Shown here: piece by piece, positions 6,096 through 7,380 of the stretch | Layout of the letters: the number at the start of each line of letters is the position of its first letter | Position numbering within the stretch: position 1 is the stretch's first letter | Assembly (NCBI GenBank): GCA_002479245.1 | Contig: DLMG01000244.1 | Location: 5,616-12,995, forward strand | Direction of reading: 5' to 3' | Length of the DNA: 7,380 bases | Origin: Verrucomicrobia subdivision 3 bacterium UBA7542 | GTDB lineage: Bacteria; Verrucomicrobiota; Verrucomicrobiia; Limisphaerales; UBA11358 | The notes under the pieces: generated by a model | The model's database searches: none | The model's input: only the letters and a program-made list of their open reading frames with translations | What the model was told of the DNA's origin: nothing | Made by a program: the position numbers and the translations under genes

Positions 6096-6488
6096 TCAGT
6101 AATTCAACACCGGCACACCGCCCCAACGGATGATTTGTTGGTCGCGCGTGACCAATGTGAGCCGGCGGATTCGTGCGGCGGCGACAATCATTTGATCTGC
6201 GGGATCAGTTGTTTCCAAACCGGCGGCAGCGAGCTTGCACGATTCATCGGCGATTTCCGGCGTGATGGCCAGAACCGTAATGTTTTCCGAAAGCGAGTCC
6301 CTAATCCATTGCAATGCTGGACGGTCGAGCGGCAACCGTTCGTATTCGACGGCTTTGCAGATTTCCCAGAAAGAAATGTCCAATAAAAAAAGCTCCGTTT
6401 CCGGCGCGATCAGGGCGCGCGCCTTTGAAGAAATTTTCGCCCCGAGAGAAATGGTTTTCCACGCGTTGGTGTCGAGCAAATAGCTCAT
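6096..6488 (-). CDS. vapC: PIN-domain RNase toxin
   Basis: A 130-residue type II toxin, a Mg-dependent endoribonuclease whose relatives cut tRNA anticodon loops or rRNA. The four PIN acidic residues are present: Asp6 (LLDTN), Glu42 (SFWEICK), Asp98 (DPADQMIVAAA) and Asp116 (LVTRDQQI). The ATG at 6488 is chosen because it overlaps the antitoxin stop as ATGA and has GGAAAG 8 nt upstream. An in-frame ATG at 6503 would only add five residues. The gene ends 3 bp before tgt. Catalytic residues and length look intact, so it is likely active. Antitoxin binding should block it. Confidence 0.93.
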   Translation of the reverse strand: MSYLLDTNAWKTISLGAKISSKARALIAPETELFLLDISFWEICKAVEYERLPLDRPALQWIRDSLSENITVLAITPEIADESCKLAAAGLETTDPADQMIVAAARIRRLTLVTRDQQIIRWGGVPVLNY

Positions 6489-6691
6489 TGCATGGCTTTC
6501 CATTTAACCGCCGGCTTGCCCAAATCCTTTTTGATCGAACCGCGCGTTGCGCCGTAAAGCGCGCCCTGTCCTGTTTTTTTGGTCAAAACATATTCGGACT
6601 TTCCGCGCCGGATCGTCACTTTTTCCCCCCGATCGGCGGCGGAAAAAACGCGTTCCGGCGTGCGATACAGAATGGTCGCGGTTGCATTCAT
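6485..6691 (-). CDS. Phd/YefM-like antitoxin of the vapBC pair
   Basis: A 68-residue protein directly preceding the toxin, with a 4-nt ATGA overlap. The central part, ERVFSAADRGEKVTIRRGKS (13-32), has the helix-RGE-beta-RRGK pattern of Phd/YefM antitoxins, which bind DNA through the N-terminal domain. The C-terminal segment GATRGSIKKDLGKPAVKW resembles the toxin-wrapping tail of that family. It should neutralise the PIN toxin and repress its own promoter. The start at 6691 overlaps the stop of the truncated tgt leader (TGATG). There is no Shine-Dalgarno sequence, and the predicted transcription start falls at or next to the ATG. The subfamily call is by eye; AbrB or other VapB types are less likely. 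Confidence 0.82.
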   Translation of the reverse strand: MNATATILYRTPERVFSAADRGEKVTIRRGKSEYVLTKKTGQGALYGATRGSIKKDLGKPAVKWKAMQ

Positions 6692-6693
6692 CA

Positions 6694-6712
6694 GATAAAT
6701 AATATGATAAAT
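6694..6712 (-). promoter_or_regulatory. Candidate antitoxin operator (paired 7-bp direct repeats)
   Basis: GATAAAT occurs at 6694-6700 and 6706-6712, 12 bp apart, covering the -10 element. CATCA/TGATG arms (6689-6693, 6712-6716) flank them. The position fits autoregulation by the antitoxin-toxin complex; the binding site itself is inferred. Confidence 0.35.
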
Positions 6713-6726
6713 GATGGCCTTGTCAA
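6699..6726 (-). promoter_or_regulatory. vapBC promoter, -35 formed at the insertion junction
   Basis: On the minus strand a perfect TTGACA (6721-6726) is followed after 16 bp by TATTAT (6699-6704, 5/6). Five bases of the -35 come from the tgt remnant. The sixth lies just past the junction; the intact tgt copy reads TTGACC here. The expected transcription start (about 6691-6693) is at the antitoxin ATG, giving a leaderless or nearly leaderless mRNA. It probably also drives vapC and tgt. Confidence 0.6.
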
Positions 6727-6779
6727 CCGGCCGAGCCGCGCCTTGGTGTGCGCGTCCGTTTTCAGCAGTTCAAACATCG
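6722..6779 (-). repeat. Direct repeat copy B: stranded tgt 5' end
   Basis: This is the partner of 6037-6094 (55 of 58 identical; differences at 6733, 6754 and 6763). It begins two bases before the ATG and ends within codon 19. Its outer flank leads without further similarity into the gap after the membrane-protein gene. Confidence 0.95.
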
Positions 6780-6841
6780 CGCGAAGGTTTAATCAAAACC
6801 GTGCGGTTGAACACGAAATTTTGAGGCTGGTTCACGCCGGT

Positions 6842-7380
6842 TTACGGATTGCCCGCCACAGCCAACAAATTTCTCGCTTCGACAAGAAGCGTCCACCACC
6901 AGCTCAAGAGCACCCCGCCGCGCAGATAGAACGAGACCGATAGAAATCCCATGCCGATTCTGACGGCCAGGAGCGCCGCAAACAACAAGGATGGAATTGG
7001 GGTGGTGGCGGACCGGTATTTGATCGTCAGCACGAAGGCTCCAAACAGAACGGTCAGCACGGTGGCCGTCCGGCGGTTTTGAAACAGACGCATGAGCCAG
7101 GCAAAAGGGGCAAAGATGAAAAACAACTGGTTGAAGGCCACGGAAAACAGTGCCATGGCCAGCCATTGTTTCAGATCTGCCGGGAAATCTGCCGGCATTT
7201 TGAGCCGGAGCACCGGGTCCAGGAACAGGTGAAATGCAGTTGCGACGGCGATTCCGGCCAGGGTTACCGTGATGAACGGTGCGTATTCCAGCTTGAGAAT
7301 AAAAACCGGCCGATGGGTGTATTGGGTGTGCCACGCAAAGACAAAGCCCCACAGGATAATGCCGCAAAAGAAAATGACGG
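6842..7380 (-). CDS. Multi-pass membrane protein, 5' end outside the window
   Basis: The last 178 residues of a protein that enters at the window edge in an open frame and stops with TAA at 6842-6844. About six hydrophobic segments are visible among the 178 residues (roughly 1-16, 33-52, 72-96, 104-120, 128-152, 155-174), separated by short basic loops such as QNRR and KYR, so it sits in the inner membrane. The order of the last segments recalls the core of CPBP (CAAX protease/bacteriocin-processing) intramembrane proteases. However, the EExxxR, FxxxH and final HxxxN/D residues are not where expected (for example FGAFVLTIK where FxxxH would fall). It is either a catalytically dead relative or an unrelated membrane protein. 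An internal GTG at 7213 is not the real start. It precedes the tgt remnant by 64 bp and was probably tgt's original upstream neighbour. Confidence 0.7.
   Translation of the reverse strand, partial: VIFFCGIILWGFVFAWHTQYTHRPVFILKLEYAPFITVTLAGIAVATAFHLFLDPVLRLKMPADFPADLKQWLAMALFSVAFNQLFFIFAPFAWLMRLFQNRRTATVLTVLFGAFVLTIKYRSATTPIPSLLFAALLAVRIGMGFLSVSFYLRGGVLLSWWWTLLVEARNLLAVAGNP

Larger units (their letters stand above)
6095..6721 (-). mobile_element. Inferred vapBC insertion at the start of tgt
   Basis: The 627 bp between the two tgt direct repeats contain only the antitoxin, the toxin and their promoter region. No transposase, integrase or terminal inverted repeat is seen, so this is not an insertion sequence. 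The arrangement is what a single homologous or illegitimate recombination with a donor carrying vapBC upstream of a tgt 5' end would leave: the gene is regenerated by the inner copy and the old start is stranded outside. Confidence 0.5.
6691..6777 (-). pseudogene. Truncated tgt 5' remnant (28-codon leader frame)
   Basis: From the ATG at 6777 the frame reads MFELLKTDAHTKARLGRLT, identical to residues 1-19 of the intact Tgt. It then leaves the homology at 6722, adds RPSFIILFI and stops at TGA (6691-6693). That TGA shares its A with the antitoxin ATG. It is a non-functional fragment as an enzyme, but it may still be translated as a short leader. It lies 64 bp after the membrane-protein stop, which suggests this was the original tgt start before the insertion. 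Confidence 0.85.

Noticed and set aside
5052..6386. 444-codon plus-strand open frame
   Set aside because: It is antisense to tgt and vapC, is an artefact of GC-rich third positions (His/Arg/Ala-rich), and resembles no protein.
6095..6721. Insertion sequence or integron cassette
   Set aside because: There is no transposase, integrase, terminal inverted repeat or attC-like site; the flanking direct repeat is coding tgt sequence, far longer than a target duplication.

Overview
All protein genes and the single tRNA lie on the minus strand, so transcription runs right to left. GC is high (a hand count of one 60-base line in nadB gives about 65%). The intergenic gaps are packed with GC-rich imperfect palindromes, and Shine-Dalgarno sequences are weak or absent. 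From memory, this style of repeat-studded intergenic DNA, and the type of each protein, suggest an environmental Verrucomicrobiota-like (Pedosphaera/Limisphaerales-like) bacterium. That placement is an inference; no marker gene here proves it.

Layout in transcription order: (1) 3' part of a multi-pass membrane protein, 6842-7380, open at the window edge. (2) A 58-bp copy of the 5' end of tgt (6722-6779), stranded upstream of (3) a type II toxin-antitoxin pair: a Phd/YefM-like antitoxin (6485-6691) and a PIN-domain VapC toxin (6096-6488), joined by an ATGA overlap. (4) Intact tgt (4950-6092), starting 3 bp after the vapC stop. (5) A 63-bp palindrome and another hairpin, then (6) a small CGWS-type glutaredoxin (4371-4685). 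(7) A gap with a 17-bp inverted repeat and a G/C hairpin. (8) An apparent operon: panC (3186-4091), an AT-richer unknown gene (2459-3199) overlapping panC by 14 nt, and nadB (849-2447) starting 11 nt later. (9) tRNA-Val(CAC) 35 bp after nadB. (10) About 390 bp of palindromic repeats. (11) A small GIY-YIG protein (101-346).

Functions: panC makes pantothenate for coenzyme A; nadB makes iminoaspartate for NAD; tgt carries out the base exchange of queuosine tRNA modification. Panc-unknown-nadB looks like a cofactor-biosynthesis transcription unit feeding into the tRNA gene.

Most notable: the vapBC pair appears to have been inserted at the start of tgt. The first 18-19 codons of tgt occur twice as a direct repeat, 685 bp apart, flanking the module. 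The three differences between copies are all synonymous third-position changes. The outer copy ends exactly where a perfect TTGACA -35 box for vapBC is formed. Second: panC carries an in-frame 53-bp double-hairpin palindromic element encoding about 17 extra residues, much like a Rickettsia palindromic element in behaviour.
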